DNA from: Streptomyces sp. NBC_01237
Lineage (GTDB): Bacteria; Actinomycetota; Actinomycetes; Streptomycetales; Streptomycetaceae
Length of the DNA: 64,000 bases
NCBI RefSeq assembly: GCF_035917275.1
Contig: NZ_CP108509.1
Coordinates: 1,537,526 to 1,601,525 of the forward strand
Direction: 5' to 3'
The notes below the pieces were generated by a model. It was not told the DNA's origin. It saw only the letters and a list, made by a program, of their open reading frames with translations, and ran no database searches. Shown here in pieces: positions 18,017-26,203 of the stretch. Position numbers and translations under genes: made by a program. Position 1 is the first letter of the stretch. Every line of letters begins with the position of its first letter.

Positions 18017-18748
18017 CTAGGCCCCGGCGTTCTCGTCGACGAGCGTGCCGTGCAGTCCCCGGATGTGCTTTTCCACCAGATCCGCCGCCGCGCCGCCCCG
18101 CCCCTCGCGCACCAGGCGCAGCAGTTGCGTGTGCTGGGAGTTGAGCGCGCGCGCCGTGGCGGGCCAGTCCGCCGCCTCCTCCAGCGCGCGGAGAATCAAC
18201 GGGCGTACCGACTCGCGTACGGCGGAGGTGAGAGTGGAGGTGAGCGCGTTGCCCGAACTGCGGGCGATCAGCACATGGAAGCGGGTGTCCAGGTCGTTGA
18301 ACCGGGCCACCGTGACGTCCGGGTCCCCCATGCCCAGGAGCAGCCGCTCCGCTTCGTCGAGGTCCTCGTCGCAGGCGTGCGCCGCCGCGGCTTCGAAGCT
18401 GGACCGCTCCAGGACGACCCGCGCCTCCAGCACATCGTGGAGGCTGTAGCTGCCGAGCGCGAAGTGCAGGCGCAGCAGCCGGCCGAGGGCGTCGTCCGGG
18501 TTGCGGACGATACGGGCTCCGGAGTCCGGACCGCGTCCGGGCTGGGCCACCAGCACCCCGATGGTCTCCAGCACCCTGAGTGCCTCGCGCAGCGCGGAGC
18601 GGCTGACACCGAGCACCGGGGCCAGTTCCCTCTCGGGCGGCAGCCGGTCGCCCGCTCTGAGCTCGCCGGCGAACACCCGGTCCTCGATGCTCTGGAGAAC
18701 GAGCTCATGCGTACGGGACTGCCGTACGGGCTGCCACTCGACGGGCAT
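18017..18748 (-). CDS. GntR/FadR-family transcriptional regulator, probable lut regulator
   Basis: A 243-residue protein with a GntR winged helix at residues 9-75 (VLQSIEDRVFAGELRAGDRLPPERELAPVLGVSRSALREALRVLE). An FCD (FadR C-terminal) all-helical domain follows, with metal/effector-type residues in DLDTRFHVLIARSSGN and SQHTQLLRLVREG. FadR-type members next to lut genes sense lactate and repress the operon. I chose the ATG at 18748 because GGGAG lies upstream; the ATG at 18769 would contain that site. It is read in the same direction as lutABC but has its own promoter and terminator. Confidence 0.87.
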   Translation of the reverse strand: MPVEWQPVRQSRTHELVLQSIEDRVFAGELRAGDRLPPERELAPVLGVSRSALREALRVLETIGVLVAQPGRGPDSGARIVRNPDDALGRLLRLHFALGSYSLHDVLEARVVLERSSFEAAAAHACDEDLDEAERLLLGMGDPDVTVARFNDLDTRFHVLIARSSGNALTSTLTSAVRESVRPLILRALEEAADWPATARALNSQHTQLLRLVREGRGGAAADLVEKHIRGLHGTLVDENAGA

Positions 18749-18804
18749 CCACCACTCCCTGCACGTCACGGACGGTCGAATTCTCAGACTATGTCACGCA
18801 TGCC

Positions 18805-18821
18805 GTGTGGTCGGACCTCTC
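18805..18821. promoter_or_regulatory. Second, degenerate GntR operator
   Basis: GTGTGGTCGGACCTCTC matches the lut palindrome at 13 of 17 positions, including the full TGGTCGGACC core. It lies 57 bases before the GntR start, consistent with autoregulation. Confidence 0.45.
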
Positions 18822-18864
18822 GCTCGGCAGGGCCCCCGCGACGTCTCACCCACCGCGATCCCGT

Positions 18865-18879
18865 TCTCGCGATGCGAGA
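18865..18879. promoter_or_regulatory. Palindrome upstream of the sulfur transporter promoter
   Basis: TCTCGCGATGCGAGA is a perfect 6+3+6 inverted repeat, about 30 bases before a possible -10 (TACAGT, 18908-18913). It looks like the operator of an unidentified regulator. Confidence 0.4.
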
Positions 18880-18920
18880 CGACTCATTCCGCTTCTCCGG
18901 GCGCGCCTACAGTGGCGCAC

Positions 18921-19004
18921 ATGTTCGGACCTGCCCGTCAGCTGGCTCTCGCGCTCTTCGCGGCCACACCGTGGAGCGTCGACGACGCGCTCTGTCGTCC
19001 CTGA
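18921..19004 (+). CDS. Candidate cysteine leader peptide of the sulfur transporter gene
   Basis: A 27-codon frame starts with an ATG about seven bases after a TACAGT -10-like hexamer, so the transcript could be leaderless. It ends SVDDALCRP and then TGA, 71 bases before the transporter start. Streptomyces sulfur-assimilation genes are known to have short leader peptides with a cysteine near the C terminus in an ALC(R) context; this resemblance and the position are the only support. Starvation for cysteine would stall ribosomes here and change expression of the transporter. Confidence 0.4.
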   Translation: MFGPARQLALALFAATPWSVDDALCRP

Positions 19005-19075
19005 CGCACGCATTCCGGGGCCCGTTCCCACGCGCGCCCCCATCCGGTCCGCCCCTCCCTCTTCCGGAGAACCCC

Positions 19076-20356
19076 TTGACTACCGCTCCCCCTGCCGGGG
19101 CGCCGCCCCGTGCCGCCCTGCTCTCCCCCGTCACCACGTCCCTGCCCGCTCCCGAGGCCGAGCCCGCCCCTCCCGTACGCCGGGTGCCGCTCGCCGTCGC
19201 CGCCCTGATCGGGGCCGCGCTCAGCTCCTACGTCTTCGCCCGGCACGGCGCCAAGCCGGGCACGCTGCTGCTGCTCGGTATCGCGCTCGGGTTCGCCCTC
19301 TTCCACTCGCGCTTCGGGTTCACCTCCGCCTGGCGCCAGTTGGTGGCCGTCGGCAACGGCACCGGGCTGCGCGCCCACACCCTGCTGCTCGGCACGACCG
19401 CCACGCTCTTCGCGCTGATCATCGGCAGCGGCACCGGACTGTTCGGCTCCGTCCCGGGGCCCAGCGCCGGGCCGCTCGGCATCGGCCTGCTCGTCGGCGC
19501 CTTCCTGTTCGCCATCGGGATGCAGCTCGGTGGCGCCTGCGCCTCCGGCACCCTGTTCGCCGTGGGTTCGGGCCAGTCGACGATCGTCCTCACCCTTTTC
19601 GGCTTCATCGTGGGATCGACCCTGGCCGCTTGGCAGTTCGGCCTGTGGAACGATCTGCCCGCGCTCGACCCGGTCCTGCTCTCCGACCATGTGGGCTGGT
19701 TCGGTTCCTGGGCGGTGACGATCGCGGTGCTCGCGGTCATCTGGTTCGTCGCCCGCGCCGTGCAGAACCGCCGTACTCCGCCGCCGGTGGGCACGCCGCC
19801 GTCCGCGCGCGGAGCCCTGGCCCGCGCTGTCCGGGGTTCCTGGCCGCTCGCCGTCGGTGCGCTGGTGCTCGCCGTGCTCGGGGCCGGTGTACTGCTGGTG
19901 TCGGGCGGGGCCTGGGGCGTGACCAGCGCGTTCGCCCTGTGGGGCGCCAAGGCCGTGGGCGCGCTCGGCGGTTCGCCGGAAGCGTGGGAGTTCTACCGGC
20001 AGCCGGGCAGTGCCGCCCAGTTGTCGGGCCCGGTGCTCGCCGACAAGAACAGCCTCACCGACATCGGCATCATGGTCGGTGCGGCGGTGGCCGCGGCGGC
20101 GGGCGGGGTCTGGACACTGCACCGCGCCGTCCCCGGCCGCACGGCCGTCGCCGCCGTCCTGGGCGGCATCCTGATGGGCATCGGTGCCCGGATGGCCGGT
20201 GGCTGCAACATCGGCGCGTACCTCGCGGGGATCGCCTCCGGCTCGCTGCACGGATGGGTCTGGGGCGCCGTCGCGATCCTGGGGACCTGGGCGGGTCTGC
20301 GGCTGCGGCCGCTCTTCGGCCTCGGCAACCCGAAGCCGACGGACAGCGTCTGCTGA
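19076..20356 (+). CDS. YeeE/YedE-family thiosulfate/sulfur transporter (TsuA-like)
   Basis: The 426-residue protein has about nine to ten membrane helices in two halves. Each half carries the conserved cysteine loop of the YeeE/TsuA family: GGACASGTLFAVGSG (C155) and ARMAGGCNIGAYLAGIASGS (C377). In TsuA these cysteines pass thiosulfate through the channel. I chose the TTG at 19076 because GGAG lies seven bases upstream (CCGGAGAACCCC); the reading frame extends further back but without a ribosome-binding site. It stands alone behind a palindrome and a possible leader peptide. Confidence 0.88.
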   Translation: MTTAPPAGAPPRAALLSPVTTSLPAPEAEPAPPVRRVPLAVAALIGAALSSYVFARHGAKPGTLLLLGIALGFALFHSRFGFTSAWRQLVAVGNGTGLRAHTLLLGTTATLFALIIGSGTGLFGSVPGPSAGPLGIGLLVGAFLFAIGMQLGGACASGTLFAVGSGQSTIVLTLFGFIVGSTLAAWQFGLWNDLPALDPVLLSDHVGWFGSWAVTIAVLAVIWFVARAVQNRRTPPPVGTPPSARGALARAVRGSWPLAVGALVLAVLGAGVLLVSGGAWGVTSAFALWGAKAVGALGGSPEAWEFYRQPGSAAQLSGPVLADKNSLTDIGIMVGAAVAAAAGGVWTLHRAVPGRTAVAAVLGGILMGIGARMAGGCNIGAYLAGIASGSLHGWVWGAVAILGTWAGLRLRPLFGLGNPKPTDSVC

Positions 20357-20374
20357 CCCTCGCACACCGCTCTC

Positions 20375-21700
20375 TCACCTCCCGCTCGCCGAGGCCCCGT
20401 CGACCCGACGGGGCCTCGGCGCGTCGCGCGCGGGCAGCACCGCGACCACCAGACCGCACACCGCGGCGCCCGTGCCGAGCACCACCACCGCGGACCAGCC
20501 GCCGCCCGCCCAGGCCAGGGTGCCGGCCAGCGATCCGACCGCGATCCCGAGGAAACGCAGGGTGAAGTAGAGCGTGTTGAGCCGGTTGTGCACGGCCGGA
20601 TCGCGGGTGAACAGGATCGTCTGGCAGACCGCCTGGTTGCCCCAGACACCCACGTCGAGCACGACGACGCCCACGATCAGCCACAGCAGTCCGTCGCCGC
20701 CGGGAGCCAGGGCCGACCACCCCAGGACGACGAGCCCGATGAGCGCCCCGAGGGAGCCGCGGCGCCCCAGCCGGTCGGCAAGTCTCCCGGCGTAGGGCGA
20801 GGCGAGGGCGCTGGCCGCCGCGACCAGGCCGAACAGACCGATTCCGGTGGGGCCGAAGCCGTACCGGCGCTCCAGGAGGAACGTCAGCGCCGTCCAGAAC
20901 GCACCGAACGAGACCCCGACCAGCGCCCCGGACAGGGTGACCCGCCGGACGAGGCCGTCGCAGGCGAAGAGCTTCGGCAACGAGGTGAGCGTGGCCCGGT
21001 AGGTACGGGCGCCGGCAGCCCCCGGGACCCGGGGCAGGGCACGCCGGAGCACGGCCATCAGCACCAGGGTCAGCACGGCGGAACACCCGTACACGGCACG
21101 CCATCCGGCGAACTCGGCCAGCGCCCCGGAGTACGCGCGTGCGGCGAGGACCCCGACCAGCAGCCCGGCCTGCACCGTACCCACCAGCCCGCCCCGGCCC
21201 GCCCCCGCTGCCGCCCCCTGCCGGTCCGCGAGCGCCACGGCGAAGGGCGTGACGAGCTGGGGCACCGGGGACAGCAGCCCCACGGCGAAGCTCGACACGA
21301 CCAGAGCCCACACCGCGGGCGACGCGGCACAGGCGGCGAGCGCGAGGACGGACGCCGTCCCCAGGCCCAGGATCAGCCGCCGCCGGTCATGGCTGTCCCC
21401 GGCCGGGACGAGCAGCAGAATGCCCGCCGCGTAGCCGAGCTGAGTGGCGGTCGGTACGGCTCCGAGGACATCGGGCTCCACCCCCAGGGAGGCTGCCGCG
21501 TCGGCCAGCAGAGGCTGGTTCAGATAGACGCTCGCCGCGGTGACGGCGCTGGTGCAGGCGAGCAGGGCCGTCAGCCCTCGGATACGTACCGGAGCGGGGC
21601 CGGTGTCCGTATCGGCTCCGGCCCCGGTGGCGGTACCGCGCCCGGCAGCGATTTCGGTGGATGAGTCAGCAGACGATGTATCGGTCGGTGAATCGGTCAC
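20375..21700 (-). CDS. MFS transporter (drug/efflux type)
   Basis: A 441-residue major facilitator with twelve hydrophobic segments. Helix 1 is LLACTSAVTAASVYLNQPLLADAAASLG; the loop 2-3 motif is degenerate (AAGILLLVPAGDSHDRRRLILG). Members of this branch export drugs or metabolites. It is divergent from an AraC-type gene, its probable regulator. The start is uncertain: a GTG at 21700 (chosen) and an ATG at 21733 both lack a good ribosome-binding site. The 3' end overlaps the terminator hairpin of the sulfur transporter gene. Confidence 0.85.
   Translation of the reverse strand: MTDSPTDTSSADSSTEIAAGRGTATGAGADTDTGPAPVRIRGLTALLACTSAVTAASVYLNQPLLADAAASLGVEPDVLGAVPTATQLGYAAGILLLVPAGDSHDRRRLILGLGTASVLALAACAASPAVWALVVSSFAVGLLSPVPQLVTPFAVALADRQGAAAGAGRGGLVGTVQAGLLVGVLAARAYSGALAEFAGWRAVYGCSAVLTLVLMAVLRRALPRVPGAAGARTYRATLTSLPKLFACDGLVRRVTLSGALVGVSFGAFWTALTFLLERRYGFGPTGIGLFGLVAAASALASPYAGRLADRLGRRGSLGALIGLVVLGWSALAPGGDGLLWLIVGVVVLDVGVWGNQAVCQTILFTRDPAVHNRLNTLYFTLRFLGIAVGSLAGTLAWAGGGWSAVVVLGTGAAVCGLVVAVLPARDAPRPRRVDGASASGR
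20388..20418 (+). terminator. Hairpin terminator of the sulfur transporter gene, inside the 3' end of the MFS gene
   Basis: A perfect 14-bp stem with an ACC loop (arms 20388-20401 and 20405-20418, CCGAGGCCCCGTCG) lies 32 bases after the sulfur transporter stop. It also encodes part of the MFS tail RPRRVDGASASGR, so one sequence serves both genes. Confidence 0.65.
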
Positions 21701-21772
21701 ATGGGCCGACGTTAGGCCGACGCCCGGCGGCATACTTTCGTTACTGCGTCATCATCTATCGAGAGTGCGCCA

Positions 21773-22564
21773 ATGTACGGAAAGAGCGAGCTGCGCGAGG
21801 ACTACCAGGACGTACCCCGGCCGGTCGCGGCCATGGCCCGCGACCTCCCGGACGGCCACCACATCCCGCCGCACGAACACCGGCGGGCCCAGCTGATCCA
21901 CGGCACGACCGGAGCGATCACGGTCGCCACCGGGCACGGCGTCTGGGTGGTTCCGGCCACCCGGGGTGTCTGGGTACCGGCGGGCCTCACCCACGCCATG
22001 ACCTGCGTGGGGGCGGTGGCCATGCGTACGCTCTACATCGAGCCGCAGCCGTCCTGGCATCTGCCCACCGCACCGACCGTGGTGTCGGTCTCCCCGCTCC
22101 TGCGCGAGCTGATCGACGACGCCACCCGGATTCCGGTGGAGTACGACCCGGACGGCCGGGACGGCAAGGTGATGGAGCTGCTGCTCCTGGAACTGGCCCC
22201 GCGCCCCGTCCCCGCGCTGTACCTCCCGGCTCCCGAGGAGAGCGGACCCGCCGGGCTGCACCGGCTCTGCGAGGCCGTCCGGCTCCACCCCGGCCGCCGG
22301 TGGACGACGCGGGAGGCCGCGGCCTTCGCACACATGAGCACCCGCAGCCTCCAGCGCGGTTTCGCCGCCGCGACCGGCATGGGCCTGGCCCGTTGGGTGC
22401 AGCAGGCCAGGCTCGTCCACGCCGTCACACTGCTCGCCTCCGGCGCATCGGTCACGGCGGCCGCCACCGAGCTCGGCTATGCCACGCCCAGCGCCTTCAC
22501 CGCGATGTTCCGGCGCACGCTGGGCATCACGCCCTCCGCCTACTTCGCCGATCGCGGGCCGTGA
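21773..22564 (+). CDS. AraC-family transcriptional regulator with cupin sensor
   Basis: A 263-residue protein with an N-terminal AraC-type cupin (HHIPPHEHRRAQLIHGTTGA, GVWVVPATRGVWVPAGLTHAM). Two C-terminal HTH units follow from about residue 165 (WTTREAAAFAHMSTRSLQRGF; AATELGYATPSAFTAMFRRTLGITPSAYF). The start ATG follows GAGAG at eight bases. The divergent MFS gene is the likely target, as in many AraC-MFS efflux pairs. Confidence 0.88.
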   Translation: MYGKSELREDYQDVPRPVAAMARDLPDGHHIPPHEHRRAQLIHGTTGAITVATGHGVWVVPATRGVWVPAGLTHAMTCVGAVAMRTLYIEPQPSWHLPTAPTVVSVSPLLRELIDDATRIPVEYDPDGRDGKVMELLLLELAPRPVPALYLPAPEESGPAGLHRLCEAVRLHPGRRWTTREAAAFAHMSTRSLQRGFAAATGMGLARWVQQARLVHAVTLLASGASVTAAATELGYATPSAFTAMFRRTLGITPSAYFADRGP

Positions 22565-22679
22565 CCGGAGCCGGCCCGAAGGCCCGAAGGGCTGAGGGCC
22601 TGAGGGGCGCGGGCGGCGGCGGGCGGGCGGCGGCGGAAAGGAGCGGTGGGTGCCGGCGGCGGACTCCGAAGGCCCGCGC
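22565..22679. other. Low-complexity GC-rich intergenic stretch
   Basis: Short direct repeats of GGCCCGAAG and CTGAGGG, then a G/C-only tract of GGCGG units, lie between the convergent AraC and DUF3040 genes. They may act as a terminator; no clear stem stands out. Confidence 0.4.
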
Positions 22680-22967
22680 TCAGCGGGCCGGGGGCACGTT
22701 CCTGCCGTGGAGGCGACCGCGTTGCGGGTCGAAGAGCTGACCGGCCACACCCGCCACCACCAGCCCGGCGGCGATGAGGAGTCCGTGCCCCACGGCGATG
22801 CCGGCGCCCAGGGCGGCGAGCCCGACGACGAGCCAGAGCCAGGCGTGGCCCCTGCGGTACTCACGCGGGGAACGCGGGCTGCCGCCGGACAGGGAGGCGG
22901 CGAACCCCGGGTCGTCGTGGCGCAGCCGCTCCTCGATGTCACGCAGCCGCTCGTCGTACGTGGGCAT
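22680..22967 (-). CDS. DUF3040 small membrane protein
   Basis: A 95-residue protein starting PTYDERLRDIEERLRHDDPGFAASL, followed by two hydrophobic helices (HAWLWLVVGLAALGAGIAVG and LLIAAGLVVAGVAGQL). This is the DUF3040 pattern widespread in actinobacteria, function unknown. AAGGAGAC precedes the ATG. It is divergent from the histidine kinase gene. Confidence 0.85.
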   Translation of the reverse strand: MPTYDERLRDIEERLRHDDPGFAASLSGGSPRSPREYRRGHAWLWLVVGLAALGAGIAVGHGLLIAAGLVVAGVAGQLFDPQRGRLHGRNVPPAR

Positions 22968-23232
22968 GGGTGTCTCCTTCCCGGTACGGAAACCGCCGGG
23001 TGCGAAGCCGTGCTCCCGGGCGTGCGCGGCGCGGGAGCGGGACGCGGTACTCGTTCCTCATGCTCCTCGACCCGTTCCCGCGCGGGCTATCGGGGACACC
23101 ACCCATTTACGGGGGTGGCCACCATGTACGAGGACGCCGGGCCGGGACGCACGGGGCCGGGGCAGCGGCGGGAACGGCAATAGTGGAGGCAACCGACCGT
23201 CCGCACAACCACCCGAAGGAGGCCATGCTCCC

Positions 23233-24186
23233 TTGTCCCTGTTCTGGCGCATTTTCCTGCTCAACGCCGCGGTCCTGGTGGCGGCCGGGGCCCTGCTGCT
23301 GCTCGGCCCGATCACCATCTCCACCCCGGTACTGCTGACCGAGGCCCTGATCCTGGCAGGTGGCATCACCTCGATGCTCGGTGCCAACGCCGCTCTGCTC
23401 AGGCTCGGACTGGCTCCGCTCCAGCGGGTCACCCGGGCGATGACCACGATCGACCTGCTCCGTCCCGGCCCGCGCCCCGAGGTCGCCGGGCAGGGGGAGA
23501 TCGCCGACCTGATCGAGACGTTCAACACGATGCTCGACCGTCTGGAGGCGGAGCGGGCCACCAGCAGCGCTCGCGCGCTGTCCGCGCAGGAGGACGAACG
23601 CCGCCGGGTGGCCCAGGAACTCCACGACGAGGTCGGGCAGACCCTCACGGCGGTGCTGCTCGAACTGAAGCGCGTCGCCGACCGGGCTCCCGAGCCGCTG
23701 CGCGACGAGTTGCGCCAGGTCCAGGAGATCACCCGTGGCGGCCTGGACGAGGTACGCCGGATCGCCCGCCGCCTGCGGCCCGGAGTGCTGGAGGAACTGG
23801 GCCTGGTCAGTGCTCTGACGGCGCTGATCACCGAGACCCCGAAGCCCGACGGGCTGACGGTCGGACGGCGGATGGAGAAGGACCTGCCCCAACTGGGCGC
23901 CGAGGCCGAACTCGTCGTCTACCGCATCGCCCAGGAGTGCCTCACCAACACGGTCCGCCATGCCCGCGCCACACGTCTGGAACTCTCCCTGCGCCGCAGC
24001 CCCGGCGGAGTGGAACTGTGCATCCGCGACGACGGCCGCGGTCTCGGGGACGGCCCCGAGGGCGCGGGCCTGCGCGGGATGCGCGAACGTGCCCTGCTCA
24101 TCGGAGCCGGACTCACCCTCGGCAGCGGTCCGGGGGGCGGCACCGAAGTACGCCTCGATGTGCCCGTACGGAACGGAAGCCGGTGA
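23233..24186 (+). CDS. NarL-type sensor histidine kinase
   Basis: The 317-residue protein has two membrane helices (residues 5-28 and about 32-60) with almost no external loop, so it probably senses within or near the membrane. A HAMP-like linker is followed by HisKA_3 with the phospho-accepting H131 in RRVAQELHDEVGQTL, and an ATPase domain (QECLTNTVRHA, DDGRGLG, GLRGMRERALLIGA). I chose the TTG at 23233, which follows GAAGGAGG by ten bases. The response regulator start overlaps its stop codon. Confidence 0.88.
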   Translation: MSLFWRIFLLNAAVLVAAGALLLLGPITISTPVLLTEALILAGGITSMLGANAALLRLGLAPLQRVTRAMTTIDLLRPGPRPEVAGQGEIADLIETFNTMLDRLEAERATSSARALSAQEDERRRVAQELHDEVGQTLTAVLLELKRVADRAPEPLRDELRQVQEITRGGLDEVRRIARRLRPGVLEELGLVSALTALITETPKPDGLTVGRRMEKDLPQLGAEAELVVYRIAQECLTNTVRHARATRLELSLRRSPGGVELCIRDDGRGLGDGPEGAGLRGMRERALLIGAGLTLGSGPGGGTEVRLDVPVRNGSR

Positions 24187-24863
24187 ACACGACCATGTCC
24201 CCGCACGACCCGGCGCGCAGGACGCGCATCCTGCTCGCGGACGACCACGCCCTGGTCCGCCGGGGCGTCCGGCTCATTCTCGACAACGAGCCGGACCTCC
24301 TCGTCGTCGCCGAGGCGGGTGACGGCGCCGAGGCCATCGAGATGGCCCGCGCCGAACAGCCCGACCTGGCCATCCTCGACATCGCGATGCCGCGTCTGAC
24401 CGGGCTTCAGGCGGCACGGGAGCTGTCCCGTGTCCAGCCGGGGCTGCGCATCCTCATGCTGACCATGTACGACAACGAGCAGTACTTCTTCGAAGCGCTC
24501 AAGGCGGGAGCGGCGGGCTATGTACTGAAGTCCGTCGCCGACCGGGACCTGGTGGAGGCCTGCCGTGCCGCGATGCGCGACGAACCGTTCCTCTACCCCG
24601 GTGCGGTCACCGCCCTGATCCGCAACTTCCTCGAACGGGCCAGGGAGGGCGGGGATCTCCCGGCCCGCGCCATCACCGAACGCGAGGAGGAGATCCTCAA
24701 GCTGGTGGCCGAGGGCCACTCTTCGAAGGAGATCGCCGGCCTGCTCGTCATCAGCGTCAAGACCGTCGAGCGGCACCGTGCGAATCTGCTCCAGAAACTG
24801 GGTCTGCGCGACCGTCTGGAACTCACCCGCTACGCGATCCGCGCCGGGCTGATCGAGCCGTAG
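24183..24863 (+). CDS. LuxR/NarL-type response regulator
   Basis: A 226-residue protein with an N-terminal receiver domain (acid pair D20-D21, phospho-acceptor D66 in AILDIAMPR, Lys in YVLKSV). The C-terminal LuxR-type HTH is ITEREEEILKLVAEGHSSKEIAGLLVISVKTVERHRANLLQKLG. The GTG at 24183 overlaps the kinase stop; an ATG at 24195 is the alternative. It is the cognate partner of the kinase encoded just upstream. The target genes are unknown. Confidence 0.9.
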   Translation: MNTTMSPHDPARRTRILLADDHALVRRGVRLILDNEPDLLVVAEAGDGAEAIEMARAEQPDLAILDIAMPRLTGLQAARELSRVQPGLRILMLTMYDNEQYFFEALKAGAAGYVLKSVADRDLVEACRAAMRDEPFLYPGAVTALIRNFLERAREGGDLPARAITEREEEILKLVAEGHSSKEIAGLLVISVKTVERHRANLLQKLGLRDRLELTRYAIRAGLIEP

Positions 24864-24964
24864 TCCGGACCGCACCGACGATGTCAGTGCCGCCGCCTAG
24901 GGTCTTCGCAGTGGACGACAACCGGGTCCCGGGGCCCGGGTTCGGCGAGTGCGCGGGGAGACGA

Positions 24965-26116
24965 ATGACGACCGAGATCATCGCAGGGCAGCCGGACGAC
25001 CTGATCCGGCTGCGGCCCGCCGACGGGCACCCGCACCCGACCGTCGCGCAACTGCTCGCCTCGACGGCCGGATCGGGCGACCCGTCCGGGCTCGACCCGT
25101 ACATCCGGGGTCTGCTGGTCATCGGGCATCTGCTCATCGAGGGTGACGAGGCCGAGCACATCGTGCTGGACGGAGCGACGGGGCGCGTCTTCAGCATGTA
25201 TCTCTTCGAGGAGAGCCCCGATCTCACCGATGTTCTGCCGCTGGCCCCCTCGCGCGACGCCCTCACCCGCTTCCTGGCCGCGACGGACGAACTGGCCCGG
25301 ACCTACGGGCAGTTCGCCCGGTTCGCCGACCGTTCGGGTCCCCGTGCGGTGGCCGAGGCGTCCGCCGGGCTGCTCGCGGTCTTCGAGGACGAGGAGTGGG
25401 GCGGTGACTGGGGCAGCGCGGGGGACAGCGACGAGTGGGAGCACTCCGTCCCGGCGTTCTGGCGCATCGCCGCTCTCGTACGGCCGCTCGCGCTGATGGC
25501 ACGGCCGGGCAACGGCCTGCACCTGGATCTGCCCGAGGGGGTACTGGAGGAGGAGTTCGGGGAGCGGGAGGTCGTGCGCTTCGACCGCTCCGATCTGCCC
25601 GACGCTCTGGTGCACCTGCCGACGCGGCGCTTCCTCACGGAGACCGGGCTCCCGTCCGACGGTGGCATGTTCAGCCTCGGGACGGAGGCCCCCCGGCTGG
25701 TCTCCCTCGCCGCGTGCCGGGACGAGCACCAGGACGGGGCGGATCTCTACGGCTATCCCCCGTCCATGGCGGAGATCGCCGGCCGGCTGTTCTACCTGGG
25801 ATGGCTCGTCGAGGACACGGCGGTGTTCGTCGACGGGGCTACGGGCACCGTGCACGCGTGGTCGGTCGCCCAGGCGACGCTGTTACCGCTCAACGCCGAT
25901 GTCTCCACGCTCGCCTTCACCGTGTGGATCCTGCACCGCGAACACGCCCTGGACGAGGAGCACGGGCTGACGGCGGACATGTACCAGCCGCTCGCCGACA
26001 CCATGGCCCGGGTGCTGGCGGCGGTGGACCCGGTTGCCTGCCGCTCGACGGGCGAGGAGGGCGACTGGCGCTACTGGCCCGAGGTCTTCCACGACGAGCC
26101 GGGCGGGGTGCTGTGA
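24965..26116 (+). CDS. Tandem SUKH-4-like protein (probable immunity family)
   Basis: A 383-residue soluble protein. Its second half fits the SUKH-4 pattern: FDRSDLPDALVHLPTRRFLTETGLP, then LFYLGWLVEDTAVFVDGATGTVHAWS and a final region on the wall of the fold. The first half repeats the pattern LLIEGDEAEHIVLDGATGRVFSMYLFEESPDLTDVLPLAPS, so the protein looks like two SUKH modules in a row. SUKH proteins commonly neutralise secreted nucleases and deaminases. No toxin gene is adjacent, so it may be an orphan immunity protein or have a housekeeping role. The ATG follows GGGGAG by four bases. Confidence 0.7.
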   Translation: MTTEIIAGQPDDLIRLRPADGHPHPTVAQLLASTAGSGDPSGLDPYIRGLLVIGHLLIEGDEAEHIVLDGATGRVFSMYLFEESPDLTDVLPLAPSRDALTRFLAATDELARTYGQFARFADRSGPRAVAEASAGLLAVFEDEEWGGDWGSAGDSDEWEHSVPAFWRIAALVRPLALMARPGNGLHLDLPEGVLEEEFGEREVVRFDRSDLPDALVHLPTRRFLTETGLPSDGGMFSLGTEAPRLVSLAACRDEHQDGADLYGYPPSMAEIAGRLFYLGWLVEDTAVFVDGATGTVHAWSVAQATLLPLNADVSTLAFTVWILHREHALDEEHGLTADMYQPLADTMARVLAAVDPVACRSTGEEGDWRYWPEVFHDEPGGVL

Positions 26117-26203
26117 GATGAGCCGGCCGGCCGCGCGGCGACCAGCACATGTGTGCGCCGATAGTTCATGCGTTTCTCACCCAGTGCGCATACGGTGCAC
26201 ACC

